A DNA stretch of 64,000 nt, taken from Nematopogon swammerdamellus. Its lineage: Eukaryota; Arthropoda; Insecta; Lepidoptera; Adelidae. The notes under the pieces are model-generated. The model did not search any database. It was not told where the DNA came from and saw nothing but the letters and a program-made list of their open reading frames with translations. The translations under genes and the position numbers were made by a program. The stretch is taken from positions 7,585,739 through 7,649,738 of the forward strand of contig OX336340.1 in the NCBI GenBank assembly GCA_946902875.1. The letters run 5' to 3'. Shown here one piece after another: positions 45,995 to 57,310 of the stretch; positions within the stretch are counted from its first letter, which is position 1, and every line of letters begins with the position of its first letter.

Positions 45995-46395
45995 GGGGGT
46001 GATCCATTGGATTTCTAAACCGTTAGCTCGTCAGCGACCCGGCGAGCTAAAGGTGTAAACCGCCAATGGATCACCTAAAAACCGCGGTTTTAAAGTACCA
46101 CGGTTTAGACCGTTGGCTCTTCGGACATGCTCGAAATCCTTGCGGTGTAAAAACCGCGGTGTAAAAAACCGCCAGTGGATCAGCCGAGCCTACGGGGAAA
46201 CAGTGTTTTCGCACTGCGGGAGCGAGCGCACGTGCTCTAGGCTGGCGATAAAATGAATTTCGCGAGTTGGTGCTACAAGCCAACAGTTTACACCGTTAGC
46301 TCGTAGGGTCGCCAATGGATCACCAATGCGAACGACGACCCTACGAGCCAACAGTTTACACCGTTAGCTCGTAGGGTCGCCAATGGATCACCCCC
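45995..46395. mobile_element. MITE-like element with 16-bp perfect inverted ends
   Basis: GGGGGTGATCCATTGG (45995-46010) and its exact reverse complement (46380-46395) bound 401 bp. The terminal motif recurs inside (CCAATGGATCACC at about 46063 and 46311; a variant at 46171), and GTTTACACCGTTAGCTCGTA occurs twice. No transposase. No clear target-site duplication. Confidence 0.7.
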
Positions 46396-46980
46396 TTCCC
46401 ACCCGGGCTGGGGCTCCTTGGCGTACGTCGAGTCGGAGTTCGTGCACGATGTCGCTCCCGGCAGTGTATAGCGCTGCAGCTGGGCAAAGTTCGGTTGGTC
46501 CCCGCGTACAGGTCGCCGCGTCGCTCGCTGGACAGCGCGCTCGAGTGTATCGGCAGCGCAATCGGAAGGCTAGTGTAACGCTTAGTCCGTTTTACAGATA
46601 CTATCACGGGCGCTGCTCTGTGGAATTGGCATCCCTTATTCCCTGTCACCCGTCCTATCTCCGTATGACTCGTCGCAGAGAGACTCAGCACCCTTTTGTT
46701 GTTGACATTGGGCTTTTGAGAACCCATCAGTTCTCTAAATCGTTTCTTTGTCGCACCGCTAGGGTGTGGAACTGTCTTCCGGCGAGATGTGTTTCTCGAA
46801 TCCTATAACCTGGGTGTCTTCAAACGTCGTAATAACAGGCTAGACAGCCTAGCAACAGTCCGCAAATCTGCTGGCATGGCAGCTAAATGAGCGTGGTTTC
46901 GCGAGGAGAGGTGTTTTTGGCTCTGTCGAATGTACCATTGGTCTCTCGGCACAGCCACCCATGGTGGTTTACATAAAAAA
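46396..46980 (+). pseudogene. LINE reverse transcriptase C-terminal remnant
   Basis: An open stretch ending at 46808 encodes SPFYRYYHGRCSVELASLIP, then TQHPFVVDIGLLRTHQFSKS and FLCRTARVWNCLPARCVSRI. This is the tail of a jockey-group reverse transcriptase, related to the remnant at 12398-12958 (both have HPFVVD and FSxSFLC). The part upstream is absent; the MITE-like element abuts it. A 3' region with an A10 tail ends near 46986. Confidence 0.75.
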
Positions 46981-47235
46981 AAAAACGAAAATCGTACACC
47001 GCTGCCGCCCCTCGTCTCAATGTCGATTTCACGAAAACGTCAGGGTCGGACGTCCTGGCTTCGACCTGTTCTTCCAAACGAAGTCCCTATAACGCGAGAT
47101 TTTACTGACATTGATGGCATTTTCTCCAACATTGACGTCTAAGGTGGTGTCACGGAGACAGCTTTTAGCCATCACAAACAACAATGGCTTAGTTAGATGC
47201 CTATAGGTTCAAATAAAAACAACTATATGCTCATA

Positions 47236-47312
47236 ATATCATATAGTCACGACCGGTACAGAGCATGGATGCGCGAGTCCAACTTGCACTTGACGGCTTT
47301 TTTTTTTAGTTT
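47236..47312 (-). repeat. Fragment of the CCGGCCAAGTGCGAGTC-type repeat
   Basis: On the minus strand it reads AAAAGCCGTCAAGTGCAAGT then TGGACTCGCGCATCC, a diverged 5' end of the family. Confidence 0.55.
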
Positions 47313-49513
47313 ATTGACCGAAATAAGCAAATAGCTTAATAGCACATTAGATTTGGGAAAGCCACCTCATTTCAGTCCAGCTAGTTAAAAGACGATTAAT
47401 TAAAAAGATACCGATAAAGATTAGTTAGTTGTTCATATGCATCAATCAGGTTCATGAATTAAATAGGAAATAGGATCAATGACAATTCTAGCACAATCGC
47501 TGCTTTTCCCCATTCTTGATTATGCGGGTGTTACGTGGACGTTACTGAGGAACTCCTCGACAAGCTTGAGATTCTGCAAAACATGTATCAATCTTTTTCT
47601 CCTTAATAATATCTTCATTAGAAAATGAACTTTCTTTACAAAGTTTTCTTTACGAAGAGTGCTCGTAATATAACCAAATCTGTTTTTGCAAGATAACAGT
47701 TGTGACGTTGGCTAATCTTTTTCTCGGGGAAGATAACGATTAAAGAGTAATCAGTCTTCAAATATAATCGTCATTAGCGATTAGCAACCTGAGACCCGGC
47801 CGCCGGCACGTCCCGTCCCGTCGTAGGATAAAGTCTACCAGAAGTATTCCTTGCCAGAAGTTAGGTGTTTTTGAAAACTATTAAGCAATTTTAAATTTCT
47901 TACACTACTCCTCTCTCAGATCCCAAACGCCACCTAGAATGTAATATTCTGTAAATTATTCTGTTATTTAATGTTCACTACGTTTACGTTATTTCATTAT
48001 TTTCTTAATACAGTACCTACTTACATTATTTTTATTATAAGTACGTTGGAGCGAGTGAGACGAGTAATAAATAAGCAATTGATAGTAGCGATGAATTTCT
48101 AATATAGAATAGTAAAACAAGAAAACCAATTAAAGATACTTAGGTAGGGCGCACAGGCTGAATGATCTGTCACTAGGAGTCAACCATTTGTACCTGTAGG
48201 TATATATATCTGCACTGTGACTCCTTTCGAGGGCAGCTACCTACATGTTTTGGATGTTAGACAATTAGCAATCTATTAGCAGTGTATCAAGATCTGTATC
48301 GCTCACGCACACGAGCTAATAATACGTTTAGTTTTGCGATTATCTCTATAGGACTTATGAACTTTTGCCTTGCCTTAACGTACTGTAGGTGTACCATTGA
48401 TGTAGATAGATTCTTCAATCAAGTTATGTTAGTGTTAAATATTCAACATACAATCATGCAGAGACGGTGGAACCTCGGTTTTTTGAAGAAATTTAATAAA
48501 AATAACGTGACTTGTAGATTCTAATAGACTAGCTAGAGTGAACTAGACGTGTGATGATAGCGTCCAATCATTGGGAAACCCCAGAACAAATTATAAATTC
48601 TGAAAAAGCATTTGAAGTGCACGCAAGTAATAATAAAGTACTCTCGGAATGATGTCCACTCCATCTAGCTAGAGTGATGATAAAATATTGACTGTAGAGC
48701 GAGATTCAATTGACTTTGCAAGGAGTAGATTGGGAAACCCACCGCTGCTGCTGCGACGGCAAGGTGTACTTTGGAATTCGGCAGTTTTAACAAATATTAA
48801 ATCTCAAGTGAACACCTTCGGTACCTTCGTGAGTCATAGATTGGTTAATTATATTAAATCGTGAGGGAGTACATTCAGATAATTTGCTTTTATTCACTAT
48901 ACATATACTATTCGTACATAGCGTATTAGTGCTGTCAACAATAATACAATATGTAATGTATCAATATATTGTGCTCAGAGTGGTATTACAAATTTTATTA
49001 TATATATTTATTATAGATAGCTTCGTTAAATCTATTTTACGATAAATGTATGTACCCACATACATGCCTCGATATTATTAGGTCGATGCGCGATGAATTA
49101 AACAAAACCTGATAGAAAGATTTACAGGTAGATACGATAAAAACTAAACAAACAAAATAATATAAGAAATTGTATGATAAAATAAATAAAAAACAAACCT
49201 ACCACCAAACTACATACTGTAGGTATCATTACAGCCGATCTTGTAAAGAGTTGCAACATAGGCTGTCGTGAGTTTTCTATTAACCCAAAGTTAGTGCATA
49301 TAAGTAAATCAAACTGAAATCAAAATAGGAATTAGCACATTATGGATTCGATCGACGTTTTTCTAAGAACACCTTTTTCACGACACGTTTTTCTTTGGAA
49401 TTTGAGTTTCGGGAAAAGTTTGCATGGACTTGATGACGGGGAAACCACAAGGAAAGGGTTACGATTTCGGACGATACGTAGGTAGGGATGGTATGTATGT
49501 ACTGTACAAATGC
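47313..49513. other. AT-rich stretch without recognised features
   Basis: Nothing supported by splice sites, RNA folds or known repeat motifs. Confidence 0.35.
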
Positions 49514-50357
49514 ATTTATGTATGTAATACGAGTACACGATACGAATACAAGTACGACAATATGTATATAACATAATAGGAGTGAGTGCCTATTGCACTG
49601 GCAGTTAGCCAGCGCGAGATTCTATACTTTTGCCATAGAGCCAATTTAGAGTTAATTTTCAAATTCAAAGTAGAATTTTCCAATGTTTCGAATGTGTCGT
49701 TTTATCAGTTCAGGACCGTTTTATGTATGTGATACGAGTACATGATACGAATACACGTACAATATGTATATAACATAATAGGAGTGAGTGCCTATTGCAC
49801 TGGCAGTTAGCCAGCGCGAGATTCTATACTTTTGCCATAGAGCCAATTTAGAGTTAATTTTCAAATTCAAAGTAGAATTTTCCAATGTTTCGAATGTGTC
49901 GTTTTATCAGTTCAGGACCGTTTTATGTATGTGATACACGTACATGATACGAATACACGTAGGACAATATGTATATAACATAATAGGAGTGAGTGCTTAT
50001 TGCACTGGCAGATAGCCAGCGCGAGATTCTATACTTTTGCCATAGAGCCAATTTAGAGTTAATTTTCAAATTCAAAGTAGAATTTTCCAATGTTTCGAAT
50101 GTGTCGTTTTATCAGTTCAGGACCGTTTTATGTATGTGATACGAGTACATGATACGAATACACGTACGACAATATGTATATAACATAATAGGAGTGAGTG
50201 CCTATTGCACTGGCAGATAGCCAGCGCGAGATTCTATACTTTTGCCATAGAGCCAATTTAGAGTTAATTTTCAAATTCAAAGTAGAATTTTCCAATGTTT
50301 CGAATGTGTCGTTTTATCTTGTCGATTTTGTTTACAATTGTTGAGTTCAGGACCGTA
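49514..50357. repeat. Four-copy tandem repeat, about 203-bp unit
   Basis: Units end at GTTCAGGACCG (49718, 49920, 50125 and about 50355), giving periods of 202 and 205 bp. They carry GGAGTGAGTGCCTATTGCAC and CCAGCGCGAGATTCTATACT, and are nearly identical. Unit 4 has about 27 extra bases near its end. Non-coding, satellite-like. Confidence 0.93.
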
Positions 50358-52360
50358 CGCCAAAATTTCCACATGTATTAATATGTTATTCAGTAAATAA
50401 ATGATTTCTCTTCGCATCGTCTACCTACACGACTATTATTTCTGGAAGCTCCAGTATACTATCATTTCTGTACGTATGTCTTCAATATTATTTTAAATAG
50501 CTCTTGTATCATTAGAGATCGATAAAGCCGCAGGTGAGTTGATGAAGGTCTCGTTAAAACTTAGGTCTTACAGAAGCAGTTAGTTTTGACATTCGTTTAG
50601 TTTAGCGTGTTGTCGCCTAATGTCTATGCCTAAGTCAGAGGCGACTCCGATTAGACTCTAACTCTAACTTAGACTTAAACTCTGATCATTAGAACATTCG
50701 CGTGTCTGGGCATCGTCTGTAGACCTTCATAATTTATTTTACAATTCACATTGAGAACGGTCTCACTCGACTGATGTATATTTCTGTAACACTGCATATT
50801 CAACATAATTATCAAGTTCATAAACGCGGTGCAAACTGAGAAACAAGATGATGTCGATAGAATGGACTTATTCAAATGATACTACTCGTATATTTTTTAT
50901 GTAATCACGAATAACAAATAGCAATTAGGCGAATACATTAATTGTAAACTCGTTACTTTATTATAATCTTTCCTTTACTAACGTATTGGCATGGTAACTA
51001 GTTTCGGCAAGAATATGCCGGTGATACAGCCAACGGCGTCAAGTTCCACTAAAATACATACCTACTAGTATTAATATGATCTCAATGTTAGACATATCTG
51101 TATTTTTTAGGAATAATTGTTTCAAATTTTTTTTTCGTAACTAGTTTTTGCGATTGGCACTAATATGGCTGAATTAATTGTAAAACATCGACTCAAATGT
51201 AATAATATGAACAATGAGAAGACGTCTATTTCGTTCTTTTGTCCATCCGTGCGTCACACATTCTAAATGGCCGAACTTGCAGAATTCAAATTTCACAGAA
51301 TGATGAATGGATGACGTCTTCCGTGGTTTATTTTCAAAAATATATATTTTACCCTTTGTTCATGATATGACGCTCGTTCGCGATATAAAAATTTCTAGTA
51401 GTTCAATTTCGTTCTTACGAGTATCTACTTTGTTCTACTGGAAAATTCAGCTAAAGATCTCTCAGAATGGGAACACAACGATATAATAAAAATAGTTAAG
51501 TAGGAAAAAAAAATATAAACACAAAATGTATATTTTCTATATTGAAGCATTAACTGAATATTGTTTGGTGAATTTAGTTTAAATCTTGAATTTTTTCAAT
51601 TATCGCAAATTATTCTAAAATATAAAGTACCATAAAGTCGCCGAATGTTAAGAACTAGGTACATCCTAATTCAATGAAAGTGACCTGAGATTGATGCAAA
51701 GCAAATAGATGGGACCTTTTTGCCTCAATATTCACCCTCTGAATGTTAATTCTCACTCGTCGCGCGTCGAGGGGCGCAGAAAAATTGAATTACGGCGAAG
51801 CGGGCAACTTCTCCTTTGTGGAAGTCGAGAAAAAATATTTCCTTAATCCACAAAGCAAAACTAGCGGAGGTGGAACCTGGTTAGCTACGAGCGGACCCAG
51901 ACGCTCGAGAGAAAGGGAGCGACATTTTAACGATTTAATTAATGAGCAGCGCGGAAAATTGTGAGTTACTTTTTTCAGAGTCAAATATATTATGCTACTG
52001 AGAACATCGCGTCGCACTACGTTTGCTGAATTTATTTTTGTGAGCTGAACAATCGCACCCGACGATGAGACAAATATGCAAGTAAATATGATTCGCTGAA
52101 GATGAATTGCTTTTTCAAAATTAAGATCTCGAGAAGTTCCAGACTGGTCGTGAGATTTTGTTCGAAAGTTAAAGATTTACACATAACCAACTGTGCCCTA
52201 GGCTTCGGCCACGTTAAAGTCAGACTTAAGTTTAGGTTTACCGAAACTGACTGAAATATCGATATGACTACAGTAATTTTCCAGCTTACTAACTAATCAA
52301 ATAAACAACTATTTTCTGTAGCGGTAGTATATGACAATCCAGATACGCTAGAATCGTTAG
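50358..52360. other. Stretch without recognised features
   Basis: A possible 40-bp relic of the SINE 3' end (GGTGATACAGCCAACGGCGT) is at 51019-51055. An open frame at 51743-51964 has no domain I recognise. Confidence 0.3.
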
Positions 52361-52560
52361 TTGCCCGTGGTCCTACTGCGTAGTCCTACTGGTAGAACCA
52401 AGGGCAATGTTTTTTGTCCGTGATTCTACCAGTAGGACTACGGGCAAGTAATATGACATAATATGGTTCAACTAGTAGTACCACGAACAAAAAACATTGC
52501 CCTTGGTTCTACTATTAGGACTACGGACAAGTAGCTTTGTCAGTAGTTCGACTAGGAGTA
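52361..52560. repeat. Foldback repeat cluster (GTAGTCCTACTGGTAG family)
   Basis: The unit at 52380-52441 has exact 18-bp inverted arms (GTAGTCCTACTGGTAGAA and its complement) around a spacer with GGGCAATGTTTTTTGTCC. A second unit at about 52466-52525 has the spacer inverted. Outer TTGCCCGT/ACGGGCAA arms enclose the first unit, and a partial unit follows to 52560. Confidence 0.85.
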
Positions 52561-52769
52561 ATAAGATTAATTTTTGTCCTGGTTCTACGTAATTTTCTTA
52601 ATATAAGATAATGATTTTAAATAAAAGGGGTTGTCTATTATTTCATGATGAATAAATTGTCATGTCATGTTGACATTAGATTATTTTAAGTGTAACTCTT
52701 GGACTAGGAATTGAACTAACATTCTTTGAAGTCTTACTATGGATTATATTATAAGAAAAAGAAAATAAT

Positions 52770-52930
52770 AATAACGTAAATAGTTCGTGTTTTCCGTCCA
52801 GTTCAGTGTAACCTACATGAAATGAAGGGAAGAACTGACATGGTACCTAGTTCACCCGGTGTTATGGGCTGACACCACGGATGTTAGGTGATGTAGCGAA
52901 GCGTGCCAGTTTAAAAAAAAAACAAACAAA
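52770..52930 (+). mobile_element. 5'-truncated SINE copy
   Basis: It runs from GTAAATAGTTCGTGTTTTCC to GCGTGCCAGTTT followed by an A-rich (CAAA)n tail. Confidence 0.85.
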
Positions 52931-53064
52931 CAAAAAAAAACTAATATTACTAGTCTAATACCGTTCCTGAACCGTTCCTGAAAAATAATTAATAATATTG
53001 ATGGTGACTGTACTACCCGATATCAGTAGGTACAATGCCCATACAATATAATCATTTTCTTGCT

Positions 53065-53128
53065 ACAGTCCTACTGGTAGTACCACGGACAAAAAACGTT
53101 GCCCTTGGTTCTACCAGTAGGACTACGC
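53065..53128. repeat. Isolated copy of the foldback repeat
   Basis: AGTCCTACTGGTAG (53067-53080) and CTACCAGTAGGACT (53111-53124) are inverted around a spacer GGACAAAAAACGTTGCCC. Confidence 0.85.
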
Positions 53129-54251
53129 TAGGTACACCCATTACACCGCATTCAAATCAATCGAACCGCTCTCGAGTTTATAATAAACGTAGGTACATAA
53201 TATGTAAGTACATGCAGCATACCTCCCAATTATGTGCAGCATACGTTGTCTCTACATAATTTATTATTTAAAAGTCAACGTCTGTCGTCTGTCTGTATGT
53301 TCAAAGGAAATTCTTCGGAATGGCACCTACCTTCTCGGAGGTGATATTGGCTGGTCGGAGCACGTGCTTTGGCCCCTCTGACTCAGTTACCGAACGAATT
53401 ACATAAAAAACATATATTCGATTATAGCTCGAGAAAGGTTCAACGGATTTAGATGAGATCTTCAACAATGAAATCTAAAATATACCCGAATAGTTGGTTA
53501 TACGTTATGTACAAACAATAATGATATCTTTAAGCCGAGCGGAGCCGTCGGCACATGTGAACACCTTTATAACATGTAGAGAACTGCCTGAAACATATTT
53601 ACGAACAATTAAATAAATTTTATAATTTTATTTTATTTTTGTCCGCCCTAGCGACAATGTGTTTGGCCCCTTTAATGGAAATCTTTTATTTATAAGTTGT
53701 GTTTATTGATTTGTTTTCACTAAATTGTTGTTGGTACAATATTTATTATATTTTCACTAAAGTAGGTAGTAGAAATAAATTTATCTCCGTTCTGGAACGC
53801 TTTTTACACTCCGCACTGGAACCTCTAGCGAGATATGCCAACACCCGGTAATAAAGTATGTACGACATTATGCCTGCAACCTTTGACCCGATTCCACCAT
53901 GACCGCAAATGCGTAGTGTAATTTTTGCATCTGACTCATGAAAGTTACCTACCTAAATGTGAGAGCTATTTTAGTATGGGAATGGCCTAAAGCCGAACTA
54001 TGAAATGTAACCAAGATGCAAACGAGTAGGTATGCATAGTCGTACGTCAGCATTCGAATACTTTTTGAATACGTGTAATAATAATATACATCCTTGGTTG
54101 ATACTGACGATAAATATTGAATATGTACTTCTAATCCAACTGGTTTTATGATTAGTAGGTATAGTTTTTATGTTTTATAAGTTAGTCTCAATTTATGAAT
54201 TTTATATTTTACAAAATATATTACAAAAAAATCGTTTAAAAAAAGAAAAGG
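53129..54251. other. Stretch without recognised features
   Basis: A degraded repeat-like passage near 53400-53580 (AGGTTCAACGGATTTAGATG, GCCGAGCGGAGCC) is possible. Nothing else. Confidence 0.3.
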
Positions 54252-54412
54252 ATGAAAGGTCGGTTGAAACGGCTATGTAAATAGTACGTGTTTTACGTCC
54301 AGTTCAGTGTAGCCGGCACGACCAAAGGGAAGCACTGACATGGCACCTAGTTCACCAAGGTGTTATGAGCAGATATCACGGATGTAGCCAACCATGACAG
54401 TTTCCATAAAAA
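54252..54412 (+). mobile_element. 5'-truncated SINE copy
   Basis: It runs from GATGAAAGGTCGGTTGAAAC to GACAGTTTCCATAAAA; about 15 bp near the 3' end (GTAGGTGAT) is deleted. Confidence 0.85.
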
Positions 54413-54454
54413 ATATATTCTTAGCACTTTCTTTTTATGTTTGTTTTTTTTAAA

Positions 54455-54632
54455 ATAATTTTTTGACATATCCACCATAAAATAACACATACCTATACTG
54501 TGGGTGGACATTTCAACCGGCTACCTATCACTATTAAAAAGATACAGCCTTCGGACGGACGGACGGACAGACAGACAGACGGCGGCGTAAGCTTAGTAAT
54601 AGTCTTTCTAATGGATACGAACCACTAAAAAG
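54455..54632 (+). repeat. CCGGCCAAGTGCGAGTC-type repeat, 3' part
   Basis: It contains CATAAAATAACACATACC, TTTCAACCGGCTACCTATCA, (GACG/GACA)n and CTTAGTAATAGTCTTTC. The ends are diverged. Confidence 0.65.
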
Positions 54633-54841
54633 CTAAACAATAAACCCACCTTAGCACTTTAATCGGCCGCCGACATGCATGCGAAGATATACCTCACCGC
54701 AGTAGGTACCCACGTTGTTTTTTGTTAACTCAGTTAAACATTAATCGTGCTAGTTTATTTATGGAAGCGAGCGAGCGTGTAGAGTTGCAGAGCTTTCGCG
54801 TCAAGAGTCTGAAAGAATGACTGTATCGCAATACCCCACGA

Positions 54842-54950
54842 GTAGACGTCACACCGCGTCAGAAAGAAGACGTCACTGCGCGTCATACGGAAGACACCAC
54901 ACCGCATAGAAGAATGACGTCACTTCGCGTCAGAAGTAAGACGTCACGGT
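54842..54950. promoter_or_regulatory. Array of CRE-like ACGTCA sites on a ~24-bp period
   Basis: Five units of 23-24 bp each start at or near AGACGTCAC: ACGTCA at 54846, 54870, 54917 and 54941, with a decayed one near 54894. Unit four has the full palindromic CRE TGACGTCA (54915-54922). Four of the intervening segments carry GCGTCA or a relic of it. CREB/ATF proteins bind TGACGTCA. In a cAMP-phosphodiesterase gene such an array could give cAMP feedback, but function is inference. A GC box-like GGCGGGGC (55018-55025) and a CpG-rich patch (55045-55066) follow. Confidence 0.5.
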
Positions 54951-55123
54951 TGGGGGCGGTGAGGATGTTCATATTATGGAGATGCGCTACGTAATGTCTG
55001 CACTCATACCGTAAAAGGCGGGGCTACATTCATATTTTATGGGCTGCCGCGCGGCGCGCGCGCAGAGTGTCTTGCTCTGTGATAGTTTACGCACCTGTAT
55101 CTATTGTATGTAATGTCGAAATT

Positions 55124-55557
55124 TAAAGGATAAGAGGAATCATATGGCAAAACAATAATGCCCTGTGAATCCTCGATCGAATCGAGCGCAGTGCGCGCGT
55201 TTATTTATGGTGAATTTTGTAGTTTTTGTTTGTTTAAAAATTATTAGGATTTGTTTTTTTTTTCAAATAATGCTGCTATAGTGTCTGGAAAATTAAATTC
55301 CCTATACAATGACGTAAATTTTATTCCAAAATAATTATCCAGTATAGAGCTAGCTCGACATAAGAAATTAAAATAAAGTCACGTTCAGAATTTTTTTTTC
55401 AACACGAAAAAATACTGTAAATTTAAAAAGCCGCTTCAGTGTTTAGTACAATATTATCTAGTTTAAAAAATATTTTTTTTTTAATATTATGTACTTCATA
55501 GAACTAAATTTTTGTTTGAAGTTTTACAGTTTTCGTTGTTTTGCCATATGAATCCTC
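55124..55557. mobile_element. MITE-like element with ~25-bp inverted ends
   Basis: The left end TAAGAGGAATCATATGGCAA (55131 onward) and right end (to 55560) are inverted with one mismatch over 25 bp. TTAAAGG occurs just outside both ends (about 55123-55129 and 55558-55564) as a likely target-site duplication. The interior is AT-rich apart from a short CpG patch near 55180, with no ORF. Confidence 0.75.
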
Positions 55558-55564
55558 TTAAAGG

Positions 55565-56061
55565 CGTTTTATGAAACGGCAAAAAATTGAGGTCCAAACG
55601 GCCGTTGACTTATCTAAAAGCAGTATCATAATTGGGGCCGAAGGCAAATTGGCTAACTTAGGAGGTTGGTAGGTGATAGCTCGTAAGGTCGCGCTGTATT
55701 GTAGTGTTGCCGTGCTGCGCGCTGTGGTGGGCGCGGGAGACGAGCGGGCGTCACGCGAGTGAAGGCGGTTTAGCGGTTAGCGGCACCCTCTGTGATCCGC
55801 TTTGACACCGCTCGCTCAGAATCTGATGAGCTGACGAGTCTGCGGTCGCAGAGCCTACGCGCATGGACCTTTCGGATATTTTACTACAATGGTTATTTAC
55901 CTACGCACAATGTACCCTGAATGTAGAGATAGATAATATAATACATCAAAGGAGAGAAATAAATATAAAATTAAATCTAAAACTAATATAAATTAAATAA
56001 GTTGAACACTTTTTTCCCTGGAACTTAATGTATGTACCTACATAATATTTCAGAGAAAAAA
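55565..56061. other. Region with a GC-rich patch
   Basis: A GC- and CpG-rich stretch at about 55680-55865 stands out from the AT-rich surroundings. It could be a promoter or untranslated exon, but I find no TATA, initiator or splice evidence that decides. Confidence 0.3.
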
Positions 56062-56215
56062 GTGGTCAAGTGCGAGTCGAACTCGCGGTGGAGATCGTAC
56101 CATTCCGTTTTCCGTGAGAACTTTAAGACTTAGGAATATAGTTTATCGCCATGACATGGCGATACGGAACCCTCGGTGCGCGAGTTCGACTCGCACTTGG
56201 TCGGTCTTTCAACGT
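56062..56215. repeat. Two inverted ends of the CCGGCCAAGTGCGAGTC-type repeat
   Basis: TCAAGTGCGAGTCGAACTCG at 56068 and its complement near 56180-56205 face each other, with a perfect TATCGCCATGACATGGCGATA-type palindrome in between (20 of its 21 bases around 56147-56167). Confidence 0.75.
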
Positions 56216-56784
56216 ACGTGACACGGGTGCCGGTCGCCCGTAGAAACTTTTAAACCGCTTTATTTATTCGGATAACTCTACGTCATCGGCGGCGGGCTGC
56301 ACTGTGAGCAAAAGTTAAAACCCTAAACACGCAAAGGGAAGCCGCGGGCTAGGTAGCATTCTATAAGTGCGAGTATAACTGCTATAATTTCCAAGTACTA
56401 AAAACAATTTTGTACAAATAGCGATATTTCACATACGACTACCTAGTTTCACGTTTACCATGAGTAGGAAAAGAAGAAAAAATCCCCTGAGGGCCCACCC
56501 AAGAACGAAATAATGAGCAAAACGGTATTTTATTCAGCCATTATTCCGACTGCGTCCAATTCGTCACTTCCGAGAAATGTGCTGATTTCCCGAACCTGCA
56601 AATCGATATTAATCCGGGGAAAAATCCAATAGGTTGCGCGTCATCGCGCACTGTAAGCGCGATGTAGCGGACGCAGCTATTCGGAGTTGGCGCCCCCTAG
56701 CGACGCGGACGTGCGGTTGGGCGGGGCGTAGCAACAAAGAAATAAAAGCCCCGAAACGGCATTGTTATTATATTGCATATATTT

Positions 56785-56945
56785 ACGACTATGCAAATAG
56801 TATGCGTTTTTCGTCCAGTTCAGTGTAGTCGGCGCGACTAAAGGGAAGCACTGATATGGCTATTGTTTTATGGATATAGTTCACCAAGGTGTTATGGGCT
56901 GACATTACGGCTATAGTAAGTGAGGAAACCAACCATGAAAGGCAA
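56785..56945 (+). mobile_element. Diverged 5'-truncated SINE copy
   Basis: It runs from ACGACTATGCAAATAGTATG to GGAAACCAACCATGAAA, with a short insertion near 56857. Confidence 0.75.
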
Positions 56946-57029
56946 AAAATAAAATGCCAGCAGGCACTCGATGTTTAGCAGACATTTAATATGTCAATAA
57001 TCAAGTGTGACAGCGGTGTCAATCAATAC

Positions 57030-57310
57030 TAATAATATATCTGTAAGCATGGATCTTCCCCAACTCCATGTCTGTAAGGGATGGTCGTGGAGTGAGTTAC
57101 TTTGTTTTATGAGATACTTAGTTTGTAGACTCTATGTATGAAACTAAAACTAAATTGACAATTTTTAGAAATATTTTCTGTATTTATATTCCTCCATAAC
57201 TCTTTTAAACCGAACATCACGAATTCGCGGTTTTCAGTTTCGGTTACGCTAAGATATGGCTCTCATACACACCGCATTGTCCCGCGCGCCGAAATAAAGG
57301 TACGGTAGCG
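57030..57310 (-). repeat. Repeat family B, inverted copy
   Basis: It carries the reverse complements of CTCCAC/ATGACCATCCCTTACAG, AAACTCAGTATCTCATAAAA (as CTTAGTTTGTAGACTC) and CTTTATTTCG from the 8.55-8.9-kb copy. Confidence 0.7.

Noticed and set aside
51019..51055. Possible eleventh SINE copy (GGTGATACAGCCAACGGCGT)
   Set aside because: Only about 40 bases match loosely; too little to separate from chance.
51743..51964. 73-codon plus-strand ORF followed by a GTGAGT-like donor
   Set aside because: No recognisable domain and no upstream evidence; the donor lies at the very end of the ORF and could be chance.
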